DNA of 64,000 nt from NCBI GenBank assembly GCA_002441585.1, contig DJWS01000009.1, positions 1-64,000 on the forward strand, written 5' to 3'. Positions 51,296-60,197 of this stretch are shown here, in pieces. The notes beneath the pieces are model-generated. The model was not told where the DNA came from and made no database searches. It was given only the letters and a program-made list of their open reading frames with translations. The position numbers and the translations under genes are program-made. The first letter of the stretch is position 1; every line of letters starts with the position of its first letter. This stretch comes from Candidatus Saccharibacteria bacterium UBA6224. GTDB taxonomy: Bacteria > Patescibacteriota > Saccharimonadia > Saccharimonadales > UBA4665.

Positions 51296-52105
51296 ATGCG
51301 CGACATAGCGGACGTTAGGGTGGTTGATCTACCCAAGGCGGGTGATTTGTTGTCACGTGATGTCGAGACGCATGACATTCCGGACTTGAGCTGGGGTGTC
51401 AATCTGCCCGAAGACATGGCCGATTCGCTTGCTATCAACATGCGAGCGATACGGCGCATCCATCGCGTCGGTGCATTCGCGGGCGGCATCGTCATGGAAT
51501 ATCAGGGTGAGCGTACAGAATATTCCCATTCTGTCGTGTCGGTCGAACCGGACGGTTCGGCTACGGCTGGCAAATCGGTGGTGCTACATAAGGCTGATCT
51601 AGCCAAACCCAGTATCCATTATCGTTCCGACGTATTAACCGACAAACATACTTACGGTAAAGCGGCTGTGACACATGAGTTAAATAAAGCCGAGATGGCA
51701 AGTCTGGTCAGTGACGGCTTAAAGACCGGCCAGACAAGACCTGAAGCATGGGCCGATGTGCTCAACGCCAGCCTAAAACAATCCTATGTCAGGGCCGCCC
51801 GACAACACTTATTTTTACCGCCAAATCGACTTGCCGATACGATTGCCATCGTTGGATTGATAGAAACTGGCCCAGCGGTGATGATGGCGAGCGGCATACT
51901 TCAGCATGACCAGAATCTTTTTGAGGTCGGAGCATCACTGGCTGCGGTTTCTCAGATTGTTCCAGGGGTTGTGGCCAAAATTATGAACGCTGATGTTGCT
52001 GACCGGCGCTGGTCGTTAATTCCATTTTCTATGCAACCCGATCGGTTTGCGCTGACGGCTGGAATTGTAGCCACCAGTAGTCTGGTTAAAGCCATAAAAC
52101 CGTAA
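51296..52105 (+). CDS. Hypothetical protein, 269 aa
   Basis: I do not recognise the family. The N-terminal 120 residues are mixed alpha/beta with charged residues (RVVDLPKAGDLLSRDVETHD, RIHRVGAFAGGIVMEYQGE); the C-terminal part has hydrophobic helices (IAIVGLIETGPAVMMASGIL and FALTAGIVATSSLV) that may be membrane-associated. It is probably co-transcribed with nusA. AAAGG lies before the ATG. The CIRCE element of clpC begins directly after its stop. Confidence 0.7.
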   Translation: MRDIADVRVVDLPKAGDLLSRDVETHDIPDLSWGVNLPEDMADSLAINMRAIRRIHRVGAFAGGIVMEYQGERTEYSHSVVSVEPDGSATAGKSVVLHKADLAKPSIHYRSDVLTDKHTYGKAAVTHELNKAEMASLVSDGLKTGQTRPEAWADVLNASLKQSYVRAARQHLFLPPNRLADTIAIVGLIETGPAVMMASGILQHDQNLFEVGASLAAVSQIVPGVVAKIMNADVADRRWSLIPFSMQPDRFALTAGIVATSSLVKAIKP

Positions 52106-52106
52106 A

Positions 52107-52133
52107 TTAGCACTCGTGGTTGACGAGTGCTAA
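52107..52133. promoter_or_regulatory. CIRCE operator (HrcA binding site)
   Basis: TTAGCACTC, nine bases, GAGTGCTAA: a perfect match to the CIRCE consensus bound by the HrcA heat-shock repressor. It overlaps the clpC -35 box (52120-52125). Confidence 0.93.
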
Positions 52134-52148
52134 TTTGGTCTGTAATAT
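52120..52148 (+). promoter_or_regulatory. clpC promoter
   Basis: TTGACG (52120-52125), exactly 17 bases, TAATAT (52143-52148). The -35 lies within the CIRCE palindrome, so HrcA binding would block polymerase. Confidence 0.8.
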
Positions 52149-52254
52149 ATTAATAAGTAGCTTCGACAAAGCCACAAAAGTACTTTTCCTTACAGTCACT
52201 ACCAATATGTCCGGCTACACTAAGCACACATAACGAAAGGTGGATCTAAAAATC

Positions 52255-54759
52255 ATGATGCCGAATTCGTCTGACTTTCAAGATTTCTTGAGTCATTTGA
52301 CCAACAATGCGCTGCAAAGCCTCAAGCACGCCGATGCCTTGGCGCGCAGTTTTGGTAGTGCCTACGTTGGCACTGAGCATCTGTTGCTGGGTACGCTTGC
52401 CCAAGAGGGAAGTATGGCTTCGAAGATTCTCGAAAGCAGCGGGGTTACGCTGGACCGTGCTCGCTTGGCACTTAACCTGACGCCTAAATCTCTGGTTATT
52501 AACATGGGCGCTAAAGGCTTGAGCGAGACGGCCAAATTGACGCTACGCATGGCTTACGATGTTGCGCAAGATTACGGACAGGAGTACTGCGGTACGGAGC
52601 ACATTTTGTACAGCATCCTGACACAAAAGAACGCCCGCGCGACGTTGTTGCTTAAGGACATGAATGTCGATGTCGATGCACTCACCAGCGAATTGGAACA
52701 ATTTCTCAACCGCCAACAGTATGACGAAGATAGTACCGAGGAGAGCATGCAAGGTGGTATTGGCGGCAGTGCTCGCGTATCTACCAAAAAGGGAGCTCGC
52801 AAAACGGCACTGGACATTTATGGTACCGATCTGACTACGGAGGCCCGCCGCGGCAAGCTAGATCCGGTCGTCGGCCGTGAAAACCAAATTCGCCGCATGA
52901 TTACTATCCTAAATCGCCGAACCAAGAACAACCCTGTCCTCATCGGTGAACCCGGCGTTGGCAAAACGGCTATCGTAGAAGGTTTGGCCCAGCGCATCGT
53001 CGCCGAGGACGTGCCTGACACCCTGTTGGACAAGCGTATCGTCATGTTGGACCTGGCCGGTATGATTGCCGGTACCAAGTATCGCGGTGAGTTCGAAGAG
53101 CGCCTCAAGAAGGTCATGGGCGAGCTCGAGAAAGACCGTAAGGTCATCGTATTTATCGACGAACTACACCTGATAGTCGGTGCCGGTGCAGCCGAGGGCG
53201 CCATGGACGCCGGCAACATCCTTAAGCCGGCGCTGGCTCGCGGTAAGATCCAAATGATTGGCGCCACGACAACCGAAGAATACACCAAGCACATCGAGAA
53301 AGATGCTGCGCTGGAGCGACGCTTCCAGCCGATCCAGGTACCCGAGACTACGCGCAGCGAAACCCTAGCGATCCTGAAGGGCCTGCGCAAACACTACGAG
53401 GAGTTTCATGGCGTAAAGATCAGCGATGAAGTCCTGGACGACACCGTTACGCTGGCGGCACGCTACATCAATGACCGGTTCATGCCGGACAAGGCAATTG
53501 ACCTATTGGACGAAACGGCTGCACACCTGCGCGTCGACAGGGGCAAGACCAATCCTGACGTCCGTCGCCTGCAAAAGGAGATGAAGCTGGTCAACGCGCG
53601 CATCGATGATGCCGTCGAAGCCGAAGATTACGAACGGGCCGCCAAGGCCAAGACTCGCGCTTCGCAAATTCGTGAAGAGCTCGACAAGCTCCAAGAAACC
53701 ACCAAGACGGTCAAACGTCTGACGGTTACTAGCGAAGATATCGCCGACGTCGTGTCGCGCATCACCGGCGTGCCAGTCAAGAAAGTAATTCGCAGCGAGG
53801 CCAAGTACTTGATTAATCTCGAAAAAAACATCGGCAAACACGTCATTGGTCAGTCCGAAGCCGTCGAAGCCGTATCGCGTGCCATTCGCCGCAACCGCAG
53901 CGGTATCGGTAGCGCCAAGCGACCAATTGGCTCATTCATCTTTTTGGGACCAACAGGCGTTGGCAAGACCGAGTTGGCCCGGGTGTTGGCTCGGGAATTC
54001 TTTGGTAGTGAAAAGGCCTTGGTCAAGATTGACATGTCCGAATTCGGCGAACACCACAACGTCTCACGACTGGTTGGTGCGCCAGCTGGCTATGTTGGTT
54101 ACGACGACGGTGGACAATTGACCGATAAGATCCGTCGCCAGCCCTACAGCCTGGTGCTGTTCGACGAGATTGAGAAGGCTCACCCCGATGTATTCAATAT
54201 GATGCTGCAAATGCTGGAGGATGGCTATATCACTGACGCCAAGGGGCGTCGCATCGACTTTACTAATACCATCGTCATAATGACCAGTAATATCGGTGCG
54301 GACAAACTGCAGAAGGAAGCTAATTTGGGCTTCAGCGTGGGGCACACGGCTGACGCTGATGATCTCGATGCCCTGCATGAGCAGAACAAAGAGAAGGTAT
54401 TGGACCAGTTGAAGAAACAGATGCGTCCCGAACTACTCAACCGTATCGATAAGATCATCGTTTTCCGCGCCCTGACCAAGAAGGACATTTATCACATCAT
54501 CGATTTACAGGTCGACGAATTGAAGGATCGCCTGCGCAAGCGGGGGCTAAGCGTCCAGCTGACACCTGCTGCCAAGCAATACTTGTTGAGTAATGGCTAC
54601 GACCCGAAGAATGGGGTGCGACCGATGCGACGCCTGATACAGGACACCATCGAAGACAAGGTAGCTCTCGATTTGCTGGACGACAAGTACCTCAAAGGTG
54701 ATATCATTCAGGTAGCAGCCAAAAACGGCGAGCTATCCTATGCAACCGCCAACGAATAG
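52255..54759 (+). CDS. clpC: ATP-dependent Clp protease ATPase subunit ClpC
   Basis: An 834-residue AAA+ unfoldase that feeds substrates to ClpP. The double Clp-N domain (residues 1-150), D1 Walker [15 protein letters not shown] near 225, a UVR-type middle motif ([20 protein letters not shown]) typical of ClpC rather than ClpA or ClpB, and D2 Walker [15 protein letters not shown] near 570 are visible. AAAGGTGG before the ATG supports the start at 52255 over the GTG at 52240. HrcA control through CIRCE is predicted, with a leader of about 95 bases. The next gene overlaps it by 20 bases. Confidence 0.97.
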   Translation: MMPNSSDFQDFLSHLTNNALQSLKHADALARSFGSAYVGTEHLLLGTLAQEGSMASKILESSGVTLDRARLALNLTPKSLVINMGAKGLSETAKLTLRMAYDVAQDYGQEYCGTEHILYSILTQKNARATLLLKDMNVDVDALTSELEQFLNRQQYDEDSTEESMQGGIGGSARVSTKKGARKTALDIYGTDLTTEARRGKLDPVVGRENQIRRMITILNRRTKNNPVLIGEPGVGKTAIVEGLAQRIVAEDVPDTLLDKRIVMLDLAGMIAGTKYRGEFEERLKKVMGELEKDRKVIVFIDELHLIVGAGAAEGAMDAGNILKPALARGKIQMIGATTTEEYTKHIEKDAALERRFQPIQVPETTRSETLAILKGLRKHYEEFHGVKISDEVLDDTVTLAARYINDRFMPDKAIDLLDETAAHLRVDRGKTNPDVRRLQKEMKLVNARIDDAVEAEDYERAAKAKTRASQIREELDKLQETTKTVKRLTVTSEDIADVVSRITGVPVKKVIRSEAKYLINLEKNIGKHVIGQSEAVEAVSRAIRRNRSGIGSAKRPIGSFIFLGPTGVGKTELARVLAREFFGSEKALVKIDMSEFGEHHNVSRLVGAPAGYVGYDDGGQLTDKIRRQPYSLVLFDEIEKAHPDVFNMMLQMLEDGYITDAKGRRIDFTNTIVIMTSNIGADKLQKEANLGFSVGHTADADDLDALHEQNKEKVLDQLKKQMRPELLNRIDKIIVFRALTKKDIYHIIDLQVDELKDRLRKRGLSVQLTPAAKQYLLSNGYDPKNGVRPMRRLIQDTIEDKVALDLLDDKYLKGDIIQVAAKNGELSYATANE

Positions 54760-55762
54760 ACAATCACGAGTTCCAACTAAAGCAACCACTGGTCGACCTC
54801 GACGGTCCAAACTATTGTTGTTCCTGCTGATTGGCGCCATCGTGGCTCTGCTGTGGCAGCGCCAAGCAGTCAGCGACTGGCTGGTGCTGGCGGGTTATCA
54901 ACCACCAGCTGCGGTAGCGGCGCTGGCGGCCGACACCACGATGACGCCGGAGGCAAAACACCTATTTTATCTAAACAAGCCGGAAATATCTGACAAGGCT
55001 GAGTTTTCGAAGTTTTGTTCGGAACGCGAGCACAGTCTCGTACTCGGTTGTTATCATGGTGGCGAGTCGGGGATTTACTTGCTGAATATCGCTGATAGCT
55101 CGGAACTCGGTGGTGTCATGGAAGTTACGGCGGCCCACGAAATGTTACACGCCGCCTACGAAAGATTATCTGGCGACGAGCGGGACGCAGTCGACAAACA
55201 GCTACAGGACTACTACGATAATGGTCTGACAGACAAGGCCATCAAGGCAGAAGTGGATGCTTACAGATCCTCTGAGCCAGATGCGCTACTGAACGAAATG
55301 CACTCGATATTCGGTACTGAAGTTGCCAAATTGCCGCCAGGACTTGCGGTCTACTACGAGCAATATTTCACCGATCGGCAGGCGGTAGTCAGTGAGGCCG
55401 AGCGTTACCAGGATGCTTTCCGTAGCCGCCAGGCTGCGATCAAGCGTTACGATGAGCAATTGTCTCGACTCCACGCCCAAATTACGGATTATCAAAAAGA
55501 ACTTGAGCAGCAGGGCAGTCGTTTGGATACCATGCGCGGTGCCATGGAACGTGATCGTGCCAGCAGCAATATCCGTGGCTACAACGCCCAAGTCCCGATC
55601 TACAACGCCCTCGTCAATGAATATAACGATCTTAGGGCTAAGCTCAAGCAAAAAATCGCCGAGTACAACGCCCTTGTCGAAAAACGGAACGCCATCGTAC
55701 TGGAAGAACAACAGCTGATCGAGCAACTGAGCGGCAGCACGGTACCCTCCGCTCAGCAGTAG
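54740..55762 (+). CDS. Membrane-anchored HExxH metallopeptidase-like protein
   Basis: A 340-residue protein with a Pro/Thr/Arg-rich start, one membrane helix (about residues 24-40), an extracytoplasmic domain holding the zinc-like motif HEMLH (133-137) with a downstream Glu (near 186 or 194), and a long C-terminal coiled coil (about 215-330). Two Cys (CSEREHS and LGCYHGG) may form a disulfide. The motif and Glu fit a gluzincin-like peptidase, but no family was recognised. It overlaps clpC by 20 bases, so it may share heat-shock control. Confidence 0.7.
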   Translation: MQPPTNRQSRVPTKATTGRPRRSKLLLFLLIGAIVALLWQRQAVSDWLVLAGYQPPAAVAALAADTTMTPEAKHLFYLNKPEISDKAEFSKFCSEREHSLVLGCYHGGESGIYLLNIADSSELGGVMEVTAAHEMLHAAYERLSGDERDAVDKQLQDYYDNGLTDKAIKAEVDAYRSSEPDALLNEMHSIFGTEVAKLPPGLAVYYEQYFTDRQAVVSEAERYQDAFRSRQAAIKRYDEQLSRLHAQITDYQKELEQQGSRLDTMRGAMERDRASSNIRGYNAQVPIYNALVNEYNDLRAKLKQKIAEYNALVEKRNAIVLEEQQLIEQLSGSTVPSAQQ

Positions 55763-55778
55763 TGCTAAACTGGTAGTA

Positions 55779-57134
55779 ATGGCAAAGAAGTCAGCAGTGA
55801 GGTTTGTTTGCACGAATTGTGGCGCGACTCAAAGTAGTTGGGCGGGCCGCTGTTCGGTGTGTGGCGAATGGAACACCCTGCAAGAGGAAGTCGTGTTGAC
55901 GGCTCCCGAGGGCCTGGGTAATGCGAGCAGTGGCCAGACATTAGTGTCGCAGGCCGTTGACGCCTCGATCAAGCACGACAAGACCCGCATATCCACTGGT
56001 GTGGATGATGTTGATGCCGTGCTGGGCGGCGGTATCGTGGCAGGTAGCATCAACCTAATTGCCGGTCAGCCAGGTATTGGTAAGAGTACGTTGTTATTGC
56101 AACTAGCTTACGCCGCGGCGGCCCATGTGCCGGTTTTGTACGTTAGCGGTGAAGAATCGGCGCACCAGGTGGGTCTCAGGGCCGAGCGCCTGGGGGCGCT
56201 TCGCCCATCATTGCAATTAGCGACGAGTACCGTGGCCGATGATATCGCGGCGACGATATCGAGTGGACAGTTCCAACTGGTCGTCGTCGATTCCATCCAG
56301 ACCATGTCGTGTCGCGCAGTTGCTTCGGCACCTGGTAGCGTCTCGCAAATTACCAACAGTACCAATCTGATTACACAGGCAGCCAAGCATAGTGATACTG
56401 CCGTGATGCTGGTGGGGCATGTGACCAAAGAAGGCATGATAGCCGGGCCCAAAGTGCTCGAGCACATGGTCGATGTCGTCCTACAACTGGAAGGCGACCG
56501 TTACGGTGGCTTCAAGATTCTACGGGCCATCAAGAACCGCTATGGTTCGACCAACGAAGCGGCGATATTCGAGATGAGTGACAAGGGCATGACCATCGTT
56601 GAGAATCCGTCAGCGGTGCTTTTGGCCGAACGACAAATCACCGATGGCTCGGTACTGCTGGCGACACTCGAAGGTACACGGCCAATACTGGTTGAAGTAC
56701 AGGCGCTCGTCAACAAGACCAGCTATGGTTATCCTAAGCGCGCGGCTAGCGGTATTGAACTGAACCGGCTTAACCTGCTGGTGGCCATGTTGGAGCGCCG
56801 GACCAAGCTGAACCTGTCCGATCAGGATATTTATATCAACATCGTCGGCGGCATGCGGGTGACCGAGCCAGCTGCCGACCTGGCGGTCTGCATGGCCATT
56901 GGCTCGGCCGCCAAGGGCCTCCAGTTGCACGACGACGCTGTGGTTTTCGGTGAGGTGGGCTTGAGTGGTGAAGTGCGTCACGTACCCTATGCCGAAAAGC
57001 GAATCGCCGAGGCCAAAAAGCTCGGCTACACCATGGCTATTGGGCCTAAAATCCGCCAGGGCAAAAAACCAGCCGGGCTGCACAGCGTCGGTTCGGTCCG
57101 CGAGGCCCTGAACACCTTCCTCAAGAAAGATTAG
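55779..57134 (+). CDS. radA: DNA repair protein RadA
   Basis: A 451-residue RecA-related helicase that drives branch migration. The N-terminal zinc knuckle (CTNCGATQSSWAGRCSVCGEW), Walker A GQPGIGKSTLLLQLA near residue 90, the KNRYGSTNE signature near 250, and a Lon-protease-like C-terminal domain are present. TAAACT seven bases before the ATG suggests its own near-leaderless transcript besides the upstream operon. A strong terminator follows. Confidence 0.95.
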   Translation: MAKKSAVRFVCTNCGATQSSWAGRCSVCGEWNTLQEEVVLTAPEGLGNASSGQTLVSQAVDASIKHDKTRISTGVDDVDAVLGGGIVAGSINLIAGQPGIGKSTLLLQLAYAAAAHVPVLYVSGEESAHQVGLRAERLGALRPSLQLATSTVADDIAATISSGQFQLVVVDSIQTMSCRAVASAPGSVSQITNSTNLITQAAKHSDTAVMLVGHVTKEGMIAGPKVLEHMVDVVLQLEGDRYGGFKILRAIKNRYGSTNEAAIFEMSDKGMTIVENPSAVLLAERQITDGSVLLATLEGTRPILVEVQALVNKTSYGYPKRAASGIELNRLNLLVAMLERRTKLNLSDQDIYINIVGGMRVTEPAADLAVCMAIGSAAKGLQLHDDAVVFGEVGLSGEVRHVPYAEKRIAEAKKLGYTMAIGPKIRQGKKPAGLHSVGSVREALNTFLKKD

Positions 57135-57149
57135 AATCACACCCAGATA

Positions 57150-57179
57150 AAAAGACGCCGCGATGTTGCGGCGTCTTTT
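57150..57179. terminator. Bidirectional terminator between radA and PBP1A
   Basis: AAAAGACGCCGC, loop GATGTT, GCGGCGTCTTTT: twelve pairs with T-tracts on both strands. It serves the two convergent genes. Confidence 0.92.
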
Positions 57180-57204
57180 GTCTATCCGTCTAGCTGGCTA
57201 AGGG

Positions 57205-60057
57205 CTAAGGATTGGGCGGGAAGACGATACCGTTACCGTTGCCGTTACCGTTTCCATTGCCATTATCGATGTGCTCGGTACTCATCTGCTGGGTGTCCGA
57301 ACCTTGGTAGAGCACGCTGTCGACGATGGTCGTGGTGACAGTCACTTGACCGGTCTTGGTCGGACTGTATTGGTACTCGAAGGTGTCGCCCCCTGACGGC
57401 GACCAGGTCTTAACCGTCTGGCCATCGATTTGCAGCGTCAGAGCCGACGGGAATTGACTGCTAGACAGCGGGTGCGTGCCAGCTATAACCGTGATGGTTA
57501 AGTTACAGTCAGTGTCGTCACATTTGGCGGGTATAGTCACCACCACGGACGGTGGGGTGTCGTTACAGTTGTGGACATCGTCGTTGCCGCTGTAGCTGCT
57601 GGTAGCACCGCCGCCGACGAATTTATCGACCGAGAAGCTGCTGGCATTACCGCCCGTGATTAGCTGTCGGGCTAGTGGCGGCGTACAGCTGGTGGCCAGC
57701 TTGTTAGATACTTTGTCGATGGTGACGCTGCTGCTGGCTTGACCACCACTTGGCTGGTAGTTGGCTGGGAACAATTCGCGGGCAGGGCTGGGGAAGATGG
57801 CGCCAGTGCCGAAGCCGGAACGCATGACGTAGGCTGGAATCGACTTGACCGTGCTGGGCATGGTCCAGTTCTTGGCCGGCAAGTCGCGGTGAGCTGCCTC
57901 CATCCAACCACGCATGATCGGGGCGGTCATGGTCTCCATGTGGCCACCGGTCATGGCCTTGAACCTGGTGTGGTAGCCGACCCACGTAACGGCGGCATAC
58001 TTGGTCGACCAGCTGGTCATCAAACCGTCAAAGTTGTCGTTGGTCGTTCCGGTCTTGACGGCAAAGTGCCAACCGTTCGGTTGATGCTGGAACTTATTGC
58101 CGCCGCGTAGATACGTTGCTCGTGGGTCGGACAGCATGTCGGTGACAATGTAGGCGGCGTCCTTGTTCAGTACCTGCTTACCGGCTGGCTGTTTCCATTG
58201 CTGGATAGTCTTGCCGCTAGCGTCAGTGATCTTGAGTATGTAAGTGCGGGGAATGAACTTGCCCAGGCGGGACATGGTGGCCAGGCCGTTGACGTGCTCG
58301 TCGAGGTGCAAGTAAGCGCCGTCGCCAATGGCCGAGGCACCATAACAAGGTGCTTCACGGGTCAGTTTAACGTCGAAGTAACAGTTATAGCCAAAGCCAC
58401 TGCTGTCGCTGGTGGCGCCATTCATCATCATTTCGGCTGTCTTGATGACCTTGTCGGTGCCGACAGTGAGGTTAGCTTTCACGGCAGGCACGTTACGTGA
58501 GCCGGCCAGCGAATATCTGAGGGTCATCGGGCCGGGATATTTGAAGTCATAGTCCCACAGACAATTGGCGTTATCATCGTAGCGCGGTTGATGCTTGTTG
58601 GTGCATGGCCAGCCGGGTAGCGGACCCTGACTGTCGTACAGCACCGAGCCGGCACCGGCGCCCGTCTTCTCGATGAAGGCAGCGTAATCGTACGGTTTAA
58701 AGCTTGAACCTGGAGGGATTGGAATCTTGGCGTAGTTGATCTTACCAAAGTCCTCGTTGTCAAAGTCAGTACCACCTACCAGTGCGACGATTTGCCCCGT
58801 CGGAACATCTTCGGCGACGAATGCAGCCGTATCACCACCGTAGCGTTTGATGGTTGATAGCCCGTCGGCGACACGTTTTTCGGCTTCATCTTGCAACTTT
58901 AGATCTAACGAGGTAATAACTTTCCAGCCACCACGCTGGATGGTCTTGGAGCCATAAGTCTGTTCCAACTCCTGCTTTGCGGCCAGTACGAAGTAAGGCG
59001 CGCGGATGCCGTTATACTTAGACTTCAGCGGGTGAATCTGAGCTAGTATATCGACGTCCTTGGCTTTTAGGGCCTCGGCTTTGGTGATGTAACCCTGGTC
59101 TACCATTTGGTCCAAGATATAGTGCTGGCGACCGAGGATCGCCTCTTTGCCGAAGCCATCCGTTCCGGAGACGGCACTGTTCCATTCGCTGCTACTGTAT
59201 GGTGAGTAATAGCTGGGCGACTTAGGAATACCCGCCAGGAAAGCAGCCTGTGCCAGGGTCAGATTCTTGGCAGAAGTCGCGAAGTAGTCACGAGCGGCCA
59301 CCTCGACACCGTTCTCAATACCACCGTAAGGCGCGGCGTTCAGGTAACCTGTCAGGATGTCTTGCTTAGAATACTCACGCTCTAATTCAACGGCCAGGAT
59401 GAGCTCCTTGACCTTGCGGGTGATGGTGCGGTTATCGGTCCACTGCTCGTTCAACTTGACCAACTGCTGAGTAATTGTAGAACCACCCTGGATTGGGCCC
59501 TTGCCAAACACGTCATTAAAGCCTGCTCGAGCGATACCACGCACATCAAAGGCACCGTGCTTATAAAAATCTTTGTCCTCGATGGCAATGGTGGCCTGTT
59601 TCATGTATTCGGAAATCTGATCGCCCTCGACGGGGATACGCTTGACGGCGTCGTAATCCTGCCACAACACGGTTTTGCCGGTGCGGTCATAGTAAGTAAT
59701 GCTGCCGCCCAGGTTGTCGCCGGCGATACCCTTAATCTTAGGCAAGTCCTTGCGGAAGTAAGCGAACACGCCGATTACCAAGAAGAAGCAGACAATAATA
59801 CCGATGCCGGTAATCTTGAGGGCCATGACGGCACCTTCGCGACTGAACCAATACGCAGCCAGACGCTGAGGATGCAGGCGATACGCCAAACGCTTCCACT
59901 TGTTCTTGGGCAGCGTGCTGAGATAGGTCGCTCGCGCCAAGGCACGTTCATGCTTACTGACGTTGCGTCGACTACTGAAATTCTTGTTCAAGCTCAAGTT
60001 GCTTCCGCGCCGGCCTTGTTGGGTGTGGCGGATAGGGCCAGATTTGCGTTCTGCCAT
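57205..60057 (-). CDS. Penicillin-binding protein 1A-type, bifunctional
   Basis: A 950-residue bifunctional peptidoglycan synthase. After a basic cytoplasmic start and membrane helix (about residues 78-100), the GT51 transglycosylase carries the catalytic Glu in AIEDKDFYKHGAFDVRGI and GGSTITQQLVK. The transpeptidase has the nucleophile Ser in PGSSFKPYDY, SRN in LAGSRNVPA and KTGT. A C-terminal beta-rich Ig-like extension follows, ending in an Asn-Gly repeat. The leader contains GAGGGAGC, and TATACT lies about 40 bases upstream. Confidence 0.96.
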   Translation of the reverse strand: MAERKSGPIRHTQQGRRGSNLSLNKNFSSRRNVSKHERALARATYLSTLPKNKWKRLAYRLHPQRLAAYWFSREGAVMALKITGIGIIVCFFLVIGVFAYFRKDLPKIKGIAGDNLGGSITYYDRTGKTVLWQDYDAVKRIPVEGDQISEYMKQATIAIEDKDFYKHGAFDVRGIARAGFNDVFGKGPIQGGSTITQQLVKLNEQWTDNRTITRKVKELILAVELEREYSKQDILTGYLNAAPYGGIENGVEVAARDYFATSAKNLTLAQAAFLAGIPKSPSYYSPYSSSEWNSAVSGTDGFGKEAILGRQHYILDQMVDQGYITKAEALKAKDVDILAQIHPLKSKYNGIRAPYFVLAAKQELEQTYGSKTIQRGGWKVITSLDLKLQDEAEKRVADGLSTIKRYGGDTAAFVAEDVPTGQIVALVGGTDFDNEDFGKINYAKIPIPPGSSFKPYDYAAFIEKTGAGAGSVLYDSQGPLPGWPCTNKHQPRYDDNANCLWDYDFKYPGPMTLRYSLAGSRNVPAVKANLTVGTDKVIKTAEMMMNGATSDSSGFGYNCYFDVKLTREAPCYGASAIGDGAYLHLDEHVNGLATMSRLGKFIPRTYILKITDASGKTIQQWKQPAGKQVLNKDAAYIVTDMLSDPRATYLRGGNKFQHQPNGWHFAVKTGTTNDNFDGLMTSWSTKYAAVTWVGYHTRFKAMTGGHMETMTAPIMRGWMEAAHRDLPAKNWTMPSTVKSIPAYVMRSGFGTGAIFPSPARELFPANYQPSGGQASSSVTIDKVSNKLATSCTPPLARQLITGGNASSFSVDKFVGGGATSSYSGNDDVHNCNDTPPSVVVTIPAKCDDTDCNLTITVIAGTHPLSSSQFPSALTLQIDGQTVKTWSPSGGDTFEYQYSPTKTGQVTVTTTIVDSVLYQGSDTQQMSTEHIDNGNGNGNGNGNGIVFPPNP
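57229..57264 (-). repeat. Hexameric repeat encoding (Asn-Gly)6
   Basis: Six near-identical six-base units (AACGGT/AATGGC type) at the end of the PBP1A gene encode six Asn-Gly pairs. Slippage could change their number. Confidence 0.8.
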
Positions 60058-60162
60058 TTTTGGTCTGTTGCTCCCTCTGTCTGTTGACTACCATCCAAGT
60101 ATAGCAAATTTTGGCGAATTCAAGCTCGATTTCGTGTTTAATTTCGGTCTTCGGCAAACAGT

Positions 60163-60190
60163 TTGCGACCGCCGTTGACTAGGGTATACT
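60163..60190 (+). promoter_or_regulatory. tyrS promoter
   Basis: TTGCGA (60163-60168), 16-base spacer, TATACT (60185-60190), then seven bases to the ATG. A predicted leaderless start. Confidence 0.55.
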
Positions 60191-60197
60191 TGAGGGC

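Noticed and set aside
52176..52187. 12-base palindrome AAAAGTACTTTT in the clpC leader
   Set aside because: It is short and A/T-rich and could occur by chance; the CIRCE element upstream explains regulation.
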